Shown here: piece after piece, positions 5,833-6,019 of the stretch
Numbering within the stretch: the stretch's first letter is position 1
Layout: each line of letters begins with the position of its first letter
Source: Xanthomonas translucens pv. translucens DSM 18974
Lineage (GTDB): Bacteria > Pseudomonadota > Gammaproteobacteria > Xanthomonadales > Xanthomonadaceae
DNA length: 6,019 bases
Direction of reading: 5' to 3'
Assembly (NCBI RefSeq): GCF_000331775.1
Contig: NZ_CAPJ01000359.1
Span: forward strand, 1 to 6,019
Notes under the pieces: generated by a model
Database searches by the model: none
What the model was told of the DNA's origin: nothing
The model's input: only the letters and a program-made list of their open reading frames with translations
Made by a program: the position numbers and the translations under genes

Positions 5833-5990
5833 GTAGGAGCGGCTTCAGCCGCGACGAGCGAAGTGGTGAATGTTCCGAAGCGGCGTGCCGTCGGGACTGA
5901 AGTCCCTCCCACAAGAGGTCTGGCAGCTCCACGGCGCCGGTGAAACCCTTGAGTGAGCGACGTCAGTCGCGACGCGCGCAGCGGCGGGCC
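5833..5990 (+). repeat. REP composite (BIME-like), copy 2: three units in +,-,+ order
   Basis: Unit 1 (5833-5860) is intact: GTAGGAGCGGCTTCAGCCGC with perfect stem GCGGCT-TC-AGCCGC, followed by GACGAGCG. Unit 2 (5890-5915) is inverted, with stem GGGACT-GA-AGTCCC identical to copy 1. Unit 3 (5951-5981) is decayed: GTAG has become GAGT and one stem base has changed (GCGACG against AGTCGC). Unit starts are offset by 57 and 118 nt, as in copy 1. It follows the glycosylase gene and may act as a transcript end. The last 29 nt of the window show nothing further. Confidence 0.88.
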
Positions 5991-6019
5991 TTCCGGCTTC
6001 GGAGGTTGTCGCGGCTGAA

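Overview
This is GC-rich chromosomal DNA from a gammaproteobacterium, most likely Xanthomonas or a close Xanthomonadaceae relative. The evidence is the codon usage, the MinC N-terminus, which matches what I remember of Xanthomonas MinC, and the GTAG-headed REP palindromes typical of that family. No search was run, so the genus is an inference. I see no phage genes, insertion sequence, CRISPR array, tRNA or rRNA.

Layout: the left edge holds two minus-strand genes, a GNAT acetyltransferase followed 2 nt later by the start of minC. Only the MinC N-terminal domain is inside the window; minD and minE would be expected beyond the left edge. A 139-nt divergent region separates them from a plus-strand two-component operon: a membrane histidine kinase of the HisKA_3 (NarX/DesK/LiaS-like) class, overlapping by one base a NarL/LuxR-type response regulator. 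A weak hairpin follows, then a 564-nt non-coding stretch. Its first part is a three-unit REP composite (+,-,+) and its last part holds the promoter of the next gene.

That gene encodes a membrane-anchored protein with an SRPBCC (polyketide cyclase-like) domain, then a GyrI-like ligand-binding domain interrupted by a charged, alanine-rich insert. A strong hairpin terminator closes it. Next is a probable two-gene unit, a DUF423 small membrane protein and an AlkA-type DNA glycosylase separated by 1 nt. The window ends in a second copy of the REP composite, in the same orientation and with the same internal spacing as the first, so the SRPBCC/DUF423/glycosylase block lies between direct repeats about 2.86 kb apart.

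Functionally these are mostly independent housekeeping and regulatory modules: division-site placement, signal transduction, a possible small-molecule-binding envelope protein and alkylation repair. I found no convincing new multi-gene system. The more unusual points are the SRPBCC-GyrI fusion, the orphan two-component pair with a possible leaderless start, the GNAT-minC coupling and the paired REP composites with compensatory stem changes.
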